Origin: Dipetalonema caudispina
Taxonomy: Eukaryota; Nematoda; Chromadorea; Rhabditida; Onchocercidae
Direction: 5' to 3'
DNA length: 64,000 nt
Assembly (NCBI GenBank): GCA_013365325.1
Contig: JABVXV010000061.1
Location: 1 to 64,000, forward strand
Part shown: positions 37,701 to 52,523 of the stretch, piece by piece
How positions within the stretch are numbered: the first letter of the stretch is position 1
Layout: each line of letters begins with the position of its first letter
The notes under the pieces: generated by a model
What the model was told of the DNA's origin: nothing
Databases searched by the model: none
What the model saw: the letters and a program-made list of their open reading frames with translations, nothing else
Program-made: the position numbers and the translations under genes

Positions 37701-40700
37701 AGTCGCGATAAAAGTGGGAGTTAAAAAAATGAAAAAAAAAAAATTCAGCGATAATACATACTTAGACTTCCTGCACATTCGATAAGGTAAAGTGCCCAAA
37801 ATTCTCTCCATCATTGCGAGATGCTCCCTATTGTCGTGGGTTTGAAATAATGTGATACCGAGGTAGAGCTCGAACAAAATGCAACCAATTGACCAAACAT
37901 CACATGGTTGCGACCATCCTAATTCTGAAATACAATTACATAATGGACAATCAGTGTACCAGATGTAATAGAGTGCATATGTAAAATCTAATTCTTTTTT
38001 TTTGAACCTTATACCGTGATAGTAAGATTTAAGTAAATCCTCCAATCAACAAAACCAAGAGCTCTTTAAAATTCAGCTGACAACAAGCTTGCTATTTCAT
38101 CCACGCTGATTATGAATCTTAAAACGCTCAAAATATGGATCTCAAAATATCTAAGGTAAGGTAGTATCCATCACACGAAAAAGTTATATATACATCTTAC
38201 AGCTGAAAGACAGTCCGGTTGAAGTTGCGAATTTCGCCACTGAAAAAAGGATTGGAAATTCATGCGGCTTGGGCATAATTAGACGTCAAATAATTTATTT
38301 ATTGGTGTGAAAAAATATATTATAGATTCTCGGCTTAACTGCCTTTTTGACATTATACATATATCTTTTTCAGTCATAGAGGTTACCATATTGAAATGAA
38401 TGGTGATTTTAATCTTCTTACGATAGACTCCAAAAAAAAAAAAAAAAAAAAAATGATTCTATCGGTGCTCCGAAGAAAAAAGTATGTTGTCCACTAGAAT
38501 GATAAGCAAAAGTTATATTACTTCGGGTTTTGCAGGCACTGTAATGAACATCTATACTATGTAAAATCATCTAACATTACAGTTAAAATTATCATAATCT
38601 GCAATGATGCTAACAGAAGCAGAATAAAGATATATATATATAACATAAAGTATATAGCGTTGTATTCAATTTAACGTTTTAGATTTATTGAAACATAATT
38701 GTTCAAAGTTATAAATCGATCGGTGCGCACTATTGACCTATCTTTTGAGATTCCAGAAATTCCTTTATATCCGATTCCTGTATTTTTTCTTTCATTCTGA
38801 TCTTCATTGAAACATGTGATTATCAGTAAATTGAACTGGGCTAAGCAATTCTCGGCTTGTAATTTATAGTAATTGTATGGAAATCTGAAGTATTAAGGAG
38901 AAGCGAAAGGAAAGGGAAATTGTGGATATTATGTCTTCTTGTCTTTCTAATTCAGCATTTGCATATCTATTAAAGTTTTGTTGATGCAAATTACTGTGGA
39001 GATTGATAAGAAAGAAAAACATTAAAACCTAGAATAACTTCAGGTGCTCGATAGTGCCTTGTTGAAACAATTGTCGAATGATGTTCATGATCAAATGTTG
39101 CTGAGCCGAGATCAATTAATCGTACGCGTGCATCATCGATTATTCGTAAAGGCCTCTTTTTCTTTCCATCCTCTACCACTCTGAAAAGGCAACAAAAATT
39201 TATTAGGAAAAATTTTTGCTTAAATCAACCTTCTGTTTTTCAAACAGGAAAAAGAGAACGATCAGCCAGTTTCCATTTTAAAGAAAAAAATTACCAGAAA
39301 CAATGGAATTGCTCGGTTAAATAGAGTGTGCACGCGGTGAGAAATAGATATTTGCGAAAGAAGTATAATGTATAGCTTTATTAACAACTTTACCCAGTAA
39401 ATTTAACGAAAAATAAAGGGAGCCATAATCTACCGAAGTGTTACATGATAAGGAATTTATCCTTATCTTCCAATATTATCATTGTTTAATTCAATTCATC
39501 TCGAAAAATTAAGAAACTCTAAAAATAACTCAACCAGTGTGAATGCACGTAAAAATGAGAGATAGTTCTAAAAATCCATAAAAACCTCCTTAATCCTTCT
39601 CTTTGTTCCTTATCTACGATTTTGCTTAATTATTGTGATCTATAGATAAAGCAGTTCAAAAATAAATTTACCAGCACTTTCAAGTAACCATATACTACTA
39701 TAAATTATATTGATAAATCTGTGACGATAACAACAAATGAATTACTTGTCACATAACTTTTCAGTTATTCTCATCAATTTCACTTATGCGAATGTAACAA
39801 AACTGCATTCAAAAAGCAGAACCTGTAGCTACTATTGAGAAATAAAATATTTTCGGGCTTGAGATCCGTGTGCGTCAAGCGATTATCGTGCATAAATTTT
39901 ACCGCATAACATAACTGATAAGCTATGTACCTCGCTTGCTCCATTGGATAAGCTTGGTAATTGTTTGCTTTCTGGAAAAATCATGATTACGAGCGGTGAT
40001 CCAAATTCCAAAAATTACAAAAACTAATACCATAAATTGAACAATCAGGATAAAAGAGAGAATAAAATGAGAATCTAGCATTCCGTTCAATTCAAGCTAT
40101 AAAAATGATTATCATCTCTACACCAGAGTTTTGTAATTGATGCAATAGGCAGTAAGATATGCAAATATTCAATAAAGTATTTCTTTTATAACATCAAAAT
40201 GATGTTCGAATATGCTTCTGACTTACCATAAAATCAAAAACGCTAAGGCCGAGTAATTCGAACAATAAGCACACATGACCATGATAATCAAAATTATCAA
40301 GGAGTTGTATCACCAAACTAGAAAAATAAAGATTAAATTTTTCATTTTCATATGATACATATACGTATCAATTTATGTATCATATATATATACGCAAGAA
40401 AGAAGAAAATTATTACTTACAATTTCCCATTCGGATCTTTCTCCTGTAATTTGTTTAGGACATTAATCTCAAGACGTGCAGCTTCCCGATATTTGCTTAC
40501 ATTTTTGATAACTTTTAATGCAAATTGTCGACCACCTTTAGTACCATCCTTAACTTGTACCACTTTACCGAACGTTCCTTCGCCCAATGTACGTACTATT
40601 TCATCTGAAATAAATAAGCTGCAATTTTTTTCTATAGTTTCAACGTACTGGAAGAAACAAAGTATGACCTAGTAAAGGCGAAGTCACGAGTGAATGGAAA

Positions 40701-42323
40701 ATACGCCCAAAAAAGAATCGGAATGAACAGGATAAATGAAGGGATAGAGATGGAAACTTATAAGAATAAAAGATCAACGGAAATAGGTAACAGCTTGGCG
40801 AAATGAAGGTTAGGTTGAGAGTCTATAATAGTACATTCTTGAACAAATTATATTCATCAAGTGCTCAATAAAAGCAGAAAATCCAGAAATCAATTTAAAA
40901 CATAGACTTGAATTTAAGAGAAATACGTATATCTCTCAGGGGAGAATGAAGGAAATTTGTCCACTTCTCGACAGCTCACAAAACTTCCATAAGATTTTGG
41001 AAGGTTATTATTTTCAAAATCAATAACGTACATTTTCCTTGAATAATATCACCATCCTGATAAATAAGATGCCCATCACGGTCGTCCTGTACGATTGGTC
41101 GTGCTATCGAAGGTGCAACAGAACTTGATGGCGTCTGTCCAGCTCCAGTTACATGTGACTTCGATGAAGATGCTGGCTGTAAGCGATCAGAACGATCACT
41201 CTAAAATGTTTGAAATATAGTGGAAACATCATATGTAAATGTAATTTAACTATCCCAAAGAGTTCAACTCTTCAGCCAATAACTGTATGCAGACTGCTCT
41301 TGAAAAGGGTAACATTAAAAACGTTAGAATAAGTCGCTTCCCACAATTTCTGTGTCCATCATTTTTATTGTTTCAGAAAAAAAAAAAAAAAAAAACCACT
41401 ACTGTTTTAGAGAAACTAGTTAGATCCGTTGGTGTGAAGAAGTTAATTAAACAATTTAGTATTTGAAAGTTTGCAGAAGAAATAGCATGACGAATGCAAA
41501 ATATGTCACTATTCACTAATATTACCAAGCGAATTAAAGTTTAAGTTAAAACGTTGGGATAGAATTAATTCCTGATAAAACTTGAATATATAAAAAATAA
41601 AGGATAAAAAATGAATTCTCCATGGATTTTAAATGGATAAATCTTAACATGCCACCATTGACTGATAGAAGTGGGCAAAGTAGCTTTTAGCGACAAACTG
41701 TTTCGCTCAGTTTCCCATTTTATTTTCTTCGTTCCAAAGTAACGCATAAAAATTTGATTTCTACTTGTCAAACACACCGGAAAACAATCCAAAGTAACAT
41801 CGATGAATAAAATATAGTCAATAATACGAATAAAGAAAAGACAAGAAGACAAGCTTTTAATCCGTGATGATAAATGACCCTGGCTCTCTCCACAAACGAT
41901 TTGATCTTGAGACGCTATAGCGATGGTGAATGAGACAGCGTTCCAGAACAGCTTCAAGCAAATCAAGAGGAAAAGTCAAGAAAGGCAAAAGCCAAACATT
42001 TAAGGTTATCCTCACCAGTCAATTGATATTAAACTAACGAATCTAACGGTTGGGTTCGAGTGACAAAGAGAAACGGTTCTGATTGAGAGTGTCATTATGT
42101 TCAGAGCTGCTTTCATCAGGAAGTACGCGGTATCACATGATGGACAATCACCCTGATCTTTAGAATGAAGATAAAAGATCGGCTCCTTATATCCATTTTT
42201 TTTAATCCAGAAATATCACAAAAAAAATTTTTAGCTAGCAGTGGAAATCAAATTAAGTTGCAAAATTCGGAGATGCAAAAATAATACAAATGAAATAATT
42301 CAGCTTTGAGACAAATTTCAATG

Positions 42324-42359
<36 letters not shown>

Positions 42360-45300
42360 GTATATATATATATATATATATATATTTGATAATTACAATA
42401 AGTTACGATATATTTTTCAGGACAGCGAAAATTCTCTTCCCTAATATCCTAATAACCTTGAGGCATTTTATTTGATTCTCACGCCAATAGATCAGGCGAT
42501 TCGTTCCATATCTAACACTGAACAGCAGGAACCAGAATGTGGAAGCCTAAGTCATATATAAGTAACAATAAATTTGACTCAAATAATAACCTGGTCAGAG
42601 ATATTAATTAATACCCTGACAAAAGGACAATCTTCCACCTGTTATATTTCTCTACTTTTCTTCCAAAAAGAAAACAGTGATGATTTTGATAGTTCTTCTT
42701 TGGACTTCTACACCTACTTGGCAATTATTTTAAGAAATGATTTTCCAACTGTGAACGCCAGACACCTTCTGAAACACTGTTAACAGGCAATGGATATTTT
42801 TTTTAAGAAAGCTAATGCATATCGGAAATCAATTTTAACTACTATGGATGTTCGAATGGTTATCAGGACGGACCGATGCACATTGACCCACCACAGACTG
42901 TATCTCTGTATCAAGGGAAAATGATACCGAATTGACAGGAGCATGATTGGAACACCGTTCTTTTTCTTTTTGATCAGCATTTGCGATAATTCGATCCACT
43001 TTTGCACTAACAGATGGCGGCAATTGAAGGGTTGCAAGCAAGGAGTTATGCGAAATTAATTTGGTTGGTGGTTTTGGTTTTCGGGTAGATGGTGGTGGTA
43101 TTTGGGTAATTAAGGCGAGTTGTGGTACTGCTTTTCTGGATTTTCGCTGTCCACTGTCATCACGAATATCGATGTTGTTAATGTTATTATTTACTGAGTT
43201 TATATTTAGCATTTGTTGCGGTATTGGTGCAACCGGTTTCTCGGTTTCATCAACATCACCTTTCATAGTAACTTCACCCGTTGCTCTAACTGCTCCTGCA
43301 CCTCTTGCACCAACAACAGTTATAGCACCTGTATTGTTTGCTTGTTCAGCAACGGCTTCTCGTTCGTGCTCATTTTGCTGTGGTTCGAGTGTCAGGGTTG
43401 AAAAAGCAGCTGTAACAGCTGTAACCGTATTCTGAGCCTTTTGTTCAGCCGTTCGTTCCTCTTCTCTTTCATCTAAATTATTGCTTCCCGACGGTAAATT
43501 GACATATTCCCGAGGATAATCCTTTCCATCGCTACCACTACCCTCCTGGTATTTTGCACAACCTAAGAGGCGTCGCTTAATGAGCGGTGTTTCGATGGTA
43601 GTTGTTCTAGACAGCACAACACTACGAGAAGCCAAATTACGGGGTCGGATTCTGAAGGTGGTTGGCGGAGTGGGAGCACGTAAAGCAACTTCCGCCAGAC
43701 TTTCACCTTCTTCGTTCACATCTAGGATAACGTTATCCGAATAATTAACAGCTACTCCAGTTTTATTCATTTCGAAACCAAAAGCATTTGATAACTTTCG
43801 ATTATCTTTACGCCTCATCTTTTCACCTTCTTCACCTTTCCGAACTACCGATTTTGCCAGTTCCCCAAAAATTGCTCCTTCTTCTTTGAGTTTTGATTTT
43901 TTCGATGTTAATGAAGGAGATTCCTTCCTGGTTATAACTTCAATCTTCATCGTCGAATCATCAAAGGAAGTCGCTTCAGGTATTGCAGCAATAGGTGCTG
44001 CAAAAGTAGAAGGTGCAAATGAAGATGATGGGTTTTCTGGAGAAAATGGCCTTGATAGGCCTCCCCAATGATTGTAACTTCGGTATAATACTGGATCGGA
44101 GAAACAGCGACGCAGACTAGCAATAAGTTGCGTGTTACGCCTTCTAGACACGTAATTTTTATATTTCCTCTTTCGTGGAATCACTACAATCGGCATTCGC
44201 CGTATGCTGTCAAAACCACGGCGTGGCATTTTTATGCGGTGTAGTTCCGGCGGTTTAGACAACAGTCCGTTGATAATACAGGATGGATGTGGAGATGGAC
44301 TCGAGCGTATTGATGGAGATATGGATGAAGAGGGTAAAATGGAAGCGTGAAGTGAAGATTGGTGATGAACCGGTGAAGGGACCAAGGTGGCGTGTTGCGG
44401 GATCCGATGTGAGTAATAATGTTTGATTACAGGAATATGGGCTGACAAGTCCAACGAATTGGATAATTTCCCAAATTTTGACTTTGTGAGATGATTAACT
44501 GGTTGCTTAAGATGTGTCAGTGGCAACCGGCAAAAGCTATTCAACGGATATTGTAGGGACACGGTGGTTACTGTCGGTGAATTTGGTGGTGTTTGGACCC
44601 ACTTGGAAGGGGCCAACGGGGGTAGAAGCTGGAAGGATGAAATATTGGCTGTTTAAGGTTAAAATCACCACCACCACTACCACTACTTCTGCCACTACCA
44701 CTGCCGCTACCGCTATCGCCACCGCCACCACCACCACCACCACCACCACCACCACTAAAGTAATAGCGAATGCAGGAATAACAATGCCACAGCAGCAATT
44801 TTCCACTAGGCAGTTATCCAGAATTAACCTCTTCCATGACGTGATTCATTCAAATTTGTCATAAATCGAATTATTGACGATAATGACGATGGTATAAACA
44901 AGATAGCAGGGTAATGATGGAAGTATCAACAGTTACCAGTGTAGAATTAGAGCGGCATGCATATAAATCTAATACCGCAAAGTGATGGCTCACATAAAAA
45001 TATACCAGCAACAAGGGCTGATTTCAAAGATAATGTAAAACCAAGAGTAAGGAGTTAGTAGTTTAATTTGTTGATTGGTCGGTACACGTCGATGGGTTTA
45101 GTAAGCAAAGAAACAGGAAGAATGAAACTGCTGCACCTACTATTGCTGTTGCTGTTGCTCAGGGAAATTGTTGCTTCGAATCAAGAATAAAGGGAAGTCC
45201 TCATCGGATATGACAGCCGCGTTTCCCTTAGCTTTCTAACTTTCAGCGCTCGAAATTCTGGTAGAGCTCCGGATGACGATGATGGACGGCTGCTTAATGC

Positions 45301-47747
45301 TGCTAACTGCATAACGCTTACGGGGATATGATAATGTACGGTGGTAGATGCTCAGCCCATCCCACAAAATTTGTTGCTTTTTCCTCATCAATCTGTTGTG
45401 TATTACTCCTACCCTCACCCCTCTTCTCCATCTCACTACCTCGAACATCCGAACACGCCGAAACTGATGATGATCTTTATTTCCTATTAGTTTCGTTGTC
45501 TTCTTCAACTTCAATTTCACTTCCAGTTCAAGCTCCAAGAAAGCATATATCTCTCCAGATACCTAAACGCACAACACCATTTTCTGAGATTCATCTCCTT
45601 CGGCATTCCACCTAGCTAAAACAAAATCTCCTGATTTCTTCTTCCTTTTCTCCCTACTATAGTTCAAAACTTTTTAAAGATCATATATATAATATGTATA
45701 AATTTCGAAACTTCATTTATATAGCGTTGAAAATAAAAATGATGATATATAAACTGTCAGAATATTTCAAATGAAAAGTATTAATAAAATTAAACGGCAA
45801 GCAGTAAATATTGAAAAGTTGACGTTAAAAATGCCATCCATATTTTGCCTGGATCTATTTCCCTATAATCTTTAGCAAAGGGCACAACCTTCTTACTTGA
45901 CAGATTAAAGATAGAGTCTCGACGGCTGACATCATTGGCACTTTTTGAGAGGCTTTCGTAGTTGAAAAATTTTATTTCACGACAATCTTGGCTCACCCAG
46001 AAATTCATGGATTTAATAACAAATTTATTGGTAATCTCATGAAATATTAGCCATGTTCTACTTAATGCCTTTTAATCTTGCAACTTACATATTATCTGTT
46101 TTATCTAACACATTTTCATAGAGAGATCTTTCTCTCCCTAAATCTTTTTATAAATGAACGTCTCTCTCTCCTCTTCCCTTTTCTTCCTGCTCTTACTCGC
46201 TTGAAGCAAAAATCAAGAAAAGTGATGATAAAAGAAGTATTACAAAACAACTCCTACAAAAGTAAAATAAAAAGACTGGTAATTATTTTTGAACTGTTAC
46301 AAAGAAATCGTGGAAAGAAATAGCAGCCTGAAAAAAACGATCTACAAAAGATGAAGGACTAAAAGGAAAACTACGCTAACATAAAAAAGGAACAAAGTAT
46401 CTATTTGCGTAAGTTGCTGAAAGTTAAGAAAATTCAGTTGATTACTAATAATGCTGTAAATTAAGAGAAGCCGTTTAGATATTTAAATTTATTTGCAGTG
46501 TTAGAAAAGTATAGAAAACATCTGAAAAGGGATTTAAAAGATAGAAATGTACGCATAACATCAACATTTTACTCACTGAAAACAATCCCACGTTCCATGT
46601 TCGTTATTATGCTTCATTTACATGTTCGTTTTTACGCTTCACGCCACATAATGATAGCCCCTGAGCACAATAATAAACAACATCACCATTTAACAGTGAT
46701 TTTCAGTAACTGAAAGTTACAGGATATGGAAGCGAAAGTCAAACATCCCAGCAATGTTGAAAATGAACAAAAAAGTAATTCGTATGGAATCAAAATTATG
46801 CTATTATTCCGTTTTCAATGACGAACTAATTACTTACTGGCCAACAAAATTGTGTCTTTTAAAAATTAAAGTTTTTCCATTAACTAAATTGTTTCCTAAC
46901 AACATTTTCTAAATTTTCAAGGTATATAAAAATTTTAAGCTTTTTACAGTCCGGTCATGGCTTTTCTTTCGATAGCATATAACCATCGAGCATTGCCATA
47001 GAAAATGTCCTAGATATCTCACTATAACGTTTTAGAAATTTGGAACTACTGTCGCTTGGAATCAAAATGTAACGGCAGTATGTTCCTCTTATAAGCTTCA
47101 AGTAAGCCGAAATGACACAATATCTCTTTTTGTCACCAATCCTGCAATCCTCTAATTAGTGATGCAGCTACTTATGGTGGCACAAAACTAGTCATTATTT
47201 GCAACATGTTCAAAAGCGGTTAAATGCTATACTGGAAAAACCTGACTTCAAGAAACAAAATTAAATGATAGGAAAATACCACTACGCTGATATTTTTTAC
47301 TATAATAATTATCATCAGTTAATAAAGATTAGTGCAATCATAACAATCAGTGTTTTAATAAAATTACAATAGTGGTAAAGCAAACATACACACGATCATG
47401 AGCGACGTATGAGTTTTCCATCATCTTTTCACCATAACAGTAATGACAAATTTTAACGGTGGAAGTTATAATTAACACAGTGACAGGAGGTGAAGATCTG
47501 CCAAAAAAAAAATCAGCTGAGATTAAACTAAGTTTTGGATCCACGCTTTTTTTGTTCCTTCCATGTCTCTAGCTTTTTCCGGTTGTGTTGGAAATGAGCA
47601 GAAAAAAGAAGTCCTCAGCTCAATTCTTTATGTCATTCCGATTATCAAAAAATCTGTGTCTTGAAGTTTAACATTAATGTGAATATATATATACCACTGG
47701 GTTTCTGGATATTGGTTCACGTAGCTAGCAATGGTTTTGTATTTCGT

Positions 47748-47796
<49 letters not shown>

Positions 47797-50220
47797 AAGG
47801 GTGATTTTGTATATTTCAAACTTAACTTTAAATTAGTTTACTTTCGAAAAAATCACAGCCACTAAAACAGACATGTGTGACGAAAATGTTTTCCCAACTA
47901 TCACTATTTTTCTGAAAATATCCCAAAATTTGCTAACCTGTGGTTCTATCTTTTATTAAATGTAAAATATAAACGAATTGCTTGATGGAATCTTTGATTT
48001 ACGTAGTACTAACTGAAATCAAATATTTTTTCTGCGTCATTATTTTAAACAATAAAAAATTGACCCAAATGAAGGTGCAAAACATTAGTCTTGAACAAAA
48101 TGTTACAAGTCACAAACAAAAAAATATTATACTAATTATCTCTTTTCAACCTCTCTATTTGCAATTTCCCTTTTTTCAACAATCCAGAATACTGAAACAT
48201 TCAATTTTATGTCCCATCCACCGCAACGATATAGGAATAACTTCGGTGCAAAAATTAGTCTTCTAAAGGAAGCACAGTTGCAACCATTTTCCAACCATTT
48301 TTTTAATCCAGTCGCTATATCGCGCAAGTTCCCAGTAGTTAACCTAGTGAGATGAATTTTAATGGAAAAATGCTGCTAAATCATTCCAGCAAATTCTTTC
48401 AAAAAGTAATACCCGTATTTCGTATGATGAACTAGAAAACTGCCAACATAACATAGAAGTATCGAATTGTATCGCACCAACGCGTTCTATGTCATAGATC
48501 TGCCACATGCTATGGGATATTTTAAACGCTGATAATTTCAGGTTGATTAGTTGACGTTGTTAGTAGAAAACCAAATGGTTTACAAAACAAACAGTAACAA
48601 ACAAATAGTTTGTCACATGCAAGTCCTTTATATATTTTTCCTGCGTCACAAGCTATTATATTGAAACTTAGTGAAGCGGGAATGAGACTGCCGCTTTTTC
48701 TGATGATCAAAACATTTGAAACATCATCTAGTATTCGGTACTTGAACTGGAAAAGAAATATTCAATTGAAAATCGATTATTTATAGTTTCTAAAACAATA
48801 CAACGTGACAGCTATGCCGGGGAAGATACTCAATTATTCTAACAAATTTTGTTCGAGTTATTATAAATTTCACTTATTAAGTAGTTATTACTCTTGTGAC
48901 TACATTATCCGTTTACACAGACTACAAAAACCGTACTGAATCCCACAGGTGTAATGAAATTATATACTTCTTTAATCTAATCATCTGTTCTACACAACAG
49001 CATGGATAACAAAAAACCTGTCCTTTGAGCCACACACTGTAGCGCACCGAAAAGTACCTTAAAATGTGCTATTCTCTAAAGTGGATGTTACTCAACTTAA
49101 AGACGATCCATTAGTATAAATGCATGTACTCGTCATCGTCTCTTTTTGCGCAATATTGCTGCGGTTACCATGTGGTAACAAAATATATGTAACTTTCAGT
49201 GAACTAACATTTTAACTCCAGTAACGCATAGTCTAAACTTATTTTGATATTATCATTACCAGTGGTCATTGGAAGTTAACAATATCAATTACCGAAAGAA
49301 AATTATTCGATACAAATTACGTAGAATCACTGTTATTATTCCTCCTGATCGTCTGGTTTTTTAATAATCTTGCATAAAATGTTTGAACTGTGTGTAGCAA
49401 AAATCTCCTGACTAAAGATCCAGTAACACGGCCCTACTGAATAAATCTCAACAGTGGCGACATTTAACATTATATGGAATTTTCTAAAACGACAATTTAT
49501 CATAGCCTTGATGTTATTTCGTTTTAGAACTTGTTGAACAATTATTAAGACCACAGCATACTGACATCTCGAAAAAGATATGTCGAGATTCATGAAGCAT
49601 TACAACGCGCACACTTTAAAAAAAACCATAACTTGAGTCTAAAATTATTCACATAAGCTAACACAATCACATAGTCGTCGCTTTTCTTCTAAGTCAAATA
49701 TCCCATCTACAGTAAAAAGAAAGTCTCTCAATATAAGAATAAAAATTGAAAAAAGGTCCTTCAACAAATGTCCTTATAAATAAAGCCTTTCGATTAATTA
49801 TTATAGTCGCCGTTCAAAAAATAATAAATTTTCGTGTATCACAATATACTGTAACGTAAAATTACTTTCTTCCACGATATGGTGAAGTGGAAGATAAAGA
49901 CTGGTACCCGGAACTCTATTAATGTATATCAATCGGTAATTGAAAATGTTGATCAATAAGACTGTGGAAGATTATACAAGCTTTTGCAGGGGTGACTTCT
50001 ATAGATTACATATGCTGAATCATAATCTGAAATCCTTAATATATTTCCAAAAAAAACTTACGAAATGATCAGAATTTTTTTTATTCCACGACCGTCTACG
50101 GGCACGTCGATTGCGTGATTCATTCCGTCGATGTCGTTCCGAACTGTTACGTGGCCGTTTGTAACGACGATCAATGCTACTAGAAGACCGTTCAATACGA
50201 CGTCGACGACCGCCACCCAT
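34714..50220 (-). CDS. madd-3: LAMMER-family dual-specificity protein kinase (CLK / Doa / MADD-3 type), 11 exons
   Basis: Exons in transcription order: 50220-50062, 44628-42892, 41200-41032, 40604-40421, 40317-40227, 39971-39823, 39180-39029, 37924-37762, 37241-37154, 35289-35148, 34790-34714; about 1036 residues. CLK kinases phosphorylate SR splicing factors. The N-terminus ([19 protein letters not shown] and onward) is Arg/Ser-rich, then a 579-residue disordered exon, then [16 protein letters not shown] before the kinase domain (about 689 on). Seen: glycine loop GEGTFGKV, Lys719 in FALKVIKNV, catalytic THTDLKPEN (Asp816), metal-binding DLGSATFD (Asp853; DLG instead of DFG), activation-segment [16 protein letters not shown] and the signature [11 protein letters not shown] (914-924). 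The tail ends in a His/Gln/Arg-rich run. All phases close. Least certain are the large exon's 3' edge (42892) and the last exon. The 5.4 kb first intron may hide other first exons. Confidence 0.93.
38432..38453. repeat. Poly(A) tract in a kinase intron
   Basis: A run of 22 A. Similar runs of 16-20 A occur near 31576-31595 (proteasome intron) and 41379-41394 (kinase intron). All are poly(T) in the transcribed sense of these minus-strand genes. Lengths in the assembly may be unreliable. Confidence 0.85.
42325..42385. repeat. AT dinucleotide microsatellite
   Basis: About 60 bases of TA repeats broken once by an ACATATG segment, inside a kinase intron. Confidence 0.95.
44667..44757. repeat. ACC/GCC trinucleotide repeat beside a kinase splice acceptor
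   Basis: CAC/ACC/GCC triplets on the plus strand, GGT/GGC on the transcribed sense, with a pure core at about 44722-44754. It ends about 40 bases upstream, in transcript order, of the acceptor for the large kinase exon (exon starts at 44628). In one frame it would encode poly-Gly or poly-Val, but it lies in the intron of the model. Confidence 0.9.
47748..47794. repeat. AT dinucleotide microsatellite
   Basis: An uninterrupted TA repeat of about 46 bases within the long kinase intron. Confidence 0.95.
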
Positions 50221-52523
50221 TTCCAAGCAACACTTCACAGCACTTTACTTCCCGGTTCTCAAATCCTTGGAACGACAAATGTAACAGTACCCAACGCTGA
50301 AATTAAATTTTATCACTTTGATAAAAAGAAACCGCGCTGATTAGGAGCGTAACACAGTCACGAATAAATCATATATTTTTCTGAATTGATTTATCATTAG
50401 TAGTAAATGTGACATGTATTAGTTTTTCCAAAACTACTATGTAAATCGCTTGACCTTTTAACCTTGCTGTGCAAGCCACCTAACCTTACGACTCCAATAT
50501 GTAAATAGCTAAACTTTGAACGTACCGACCGAAAACGCTAGGCTTTCAGTATGACTCTGCAAAGCACATTTCTATCTTAAAATTTTTAGTACCAAGAATG
50601 CAACATGATTTAAATAATTTCGATGATAAAAATATCTTGATTAATCCTGGATAAAATCATTTGCATCAGAAAAAAGAGCCCCAAATATGGAATTGCTAAT
50701 TGTTACCTCTGATTTTATTTTAAATGCTCCTTAATAAGTAAAGTCCTTACATACTTACTTGATGATTCCGTAGTAGCACATATCGTCATTGATAACCTTT
50801 AACCACTAAATATACTTCCTGATAAGATTATGTATAAATTGATTAACAAAAAGATTCCTCAAATTTTATACACTAATAATTTTCGTATGCCCTTAAATGC
50901 TAAATATTTGTATGCGGAATGTGTCAATTACAAATGTAGAAAGGAAAAGAAAAACAAACATAAATTGAAATGTCTCAAAATTTTAAACTTAAATTTTAAA
51001 AAGTTTTCGGAATTCAAAAGCAAAACTTGCCATGAACATGAAATAAAGGTACCATCGTATGTGCCATCAAGCAAATCTCCACCATTCACTCCCCACAGTC
51101 AGACTTAAAACTCATATCTAACCAACAAAAATGACACACATACACAAATACGTACACATACATATACACACATACATACATACACACATACACACATACA
51201 CACATACACACACATACACATACACATATGATACACATACACTTACACATACACACATACACACACACATATATATGTATACACACACACACACCGTATA
51301 GAAGGAACCAGCTAGCCGCGTTTACGGTGTAAAGTTGTTATGTTAGGAATCGGAGCAACTGTTGTAGCGTTATGTTTGGTGTGTTCATGAAAGAGAAAGT
51401 TTTGGAAGTTTCCTTGATGAATGGTTGTACTACGGGGAATATGGGGGGCGCAAATGTCATCTTATTATATTTGATAAAGCTTTGAATAATGCTCAAATGA
51501 TGTCATAAAGTAGTTTGTAAAGATTTAAACTATGCTTTTGAAGACTTACTGTGATACGCAAATGTTGCTTACTTATATTTTCCAGGATTTGATATGATGG
51601 GAAAATATCGGCTAGTCATGTTATGGGCATTATAACTAGACTGTTACTATCATTATCGTTACTTGTTTCATTGTAGAATGCAATAGCTTCAATAATCCTA
51701 TAATATGATGTTTCCGGAAATCCGGAAATTGGTACTGCTTACAGTAGGGCTTCTAATTCAGATGTGATATCATTGGATTGTACTGCTTGATAAAGCAGCT
51801 ACTGCTGTTTTTCTCCGTTTCCCTTTCAGTAATTCATTATTTCAGGATATAATCAAATATTTTGAACTCTTCTTGATACCTCTGGATTATAACCATTAAT
51901 TGATTGCATAAAAGAGAGAAGTGAAATCAGTTGATTTCATTCCCTTTTTCTTCCATCAGTTAAAGATAATAACAAACTTTACAACTTCAAGTTAACTTTT
52001 TTTTGCAATTAGCTTTGAGGTAGTGTAGTTTAAGAAAATGCAAAAATTAGCAAGATCAATAATATTATCATGAATGATGATGAGAGGAAATAAATATCAG
52101 TGCCGGTCATCGTTGTATTATCATTCCGTATCATTAATTATATGTGAACGTTATGTATTGCTGAACGTGGTATCGGAGAAGCAAAGGGTATTTCAAACGT
52201 TCTGAAGATGGTAAGTTTTTGATGAGGAAAATATAAGAAGGTTCAAGCAAGGTTAAAATGATGATATTACCGAAATACTTTTTTTTTTATAAAGTTCCTT
52301 TCAAAATGAATTGTTCATGTTACAAGGCAAACAAACATCACTGTTATTATCGAATAAAGCACAGATCGAAAATAAACATATACAGCAACAGATAACAACA
52401 CTTCGAAAACGTCATACGACTATAATTTGTTAAAGGATCTGGTGAACTAATGTTCTGAGACTCGTTCTACGATTCGATAATTTTAACAGAAGTTATTGAG
52501 ATATTCATATCCTCTAGCAACGA
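50221..52523. other. Intergenic region between kinase and transporter genes
   Basis: Holds the kinase promoter side (right of 50220) and the transporter 3' flank. An ORF at 50830-51108 is Lys/Asn-rich and probably compositional. The main feature is the AC-rich repeat at 51133-51294. No other gene recognised. Confidence 0.5.
51133..51294. repeat. AC/ACAT-rich microsatellite
   Basis: About 160 bases of ACACAT and ACACAC units, with variable spacing between TAC blocks. It produces a spurious Cys/Val/Tyr-rich minus-strand ORF. Confidence 0.95.

Larger units (their letters stand above)
44629..50061 (-). other. Long first intron of the LAMMER kinase
   Basis: About 5.4 kb between the Arg/Ser exon and the large exon. 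No in-between exon could be supported. ORFs inside (for example plus 45328-45615, minus 45790-46008) have no recognisable similarity. Contains a TA microsatellite at 47748-47794. Confidence 0.6.

Noticed and set aside
43061..44071. Plus-strand ORFs opposite the large kinase exon (43061-43435, 43886-44071)
   Set aside because: They are antisense shadows of the 1.7 kb kinase exon, which has family-consistent phase on both sides.
51086..51292. Cys/Val/Tyr-rich ORF
   Set aside because: Translation of the AC microsatellite only.
51133..51294. CRISPR-like regular repeat
   Set aside because: Short ACAC/ACAT units without unique spacers, in a eukaryotic genome.
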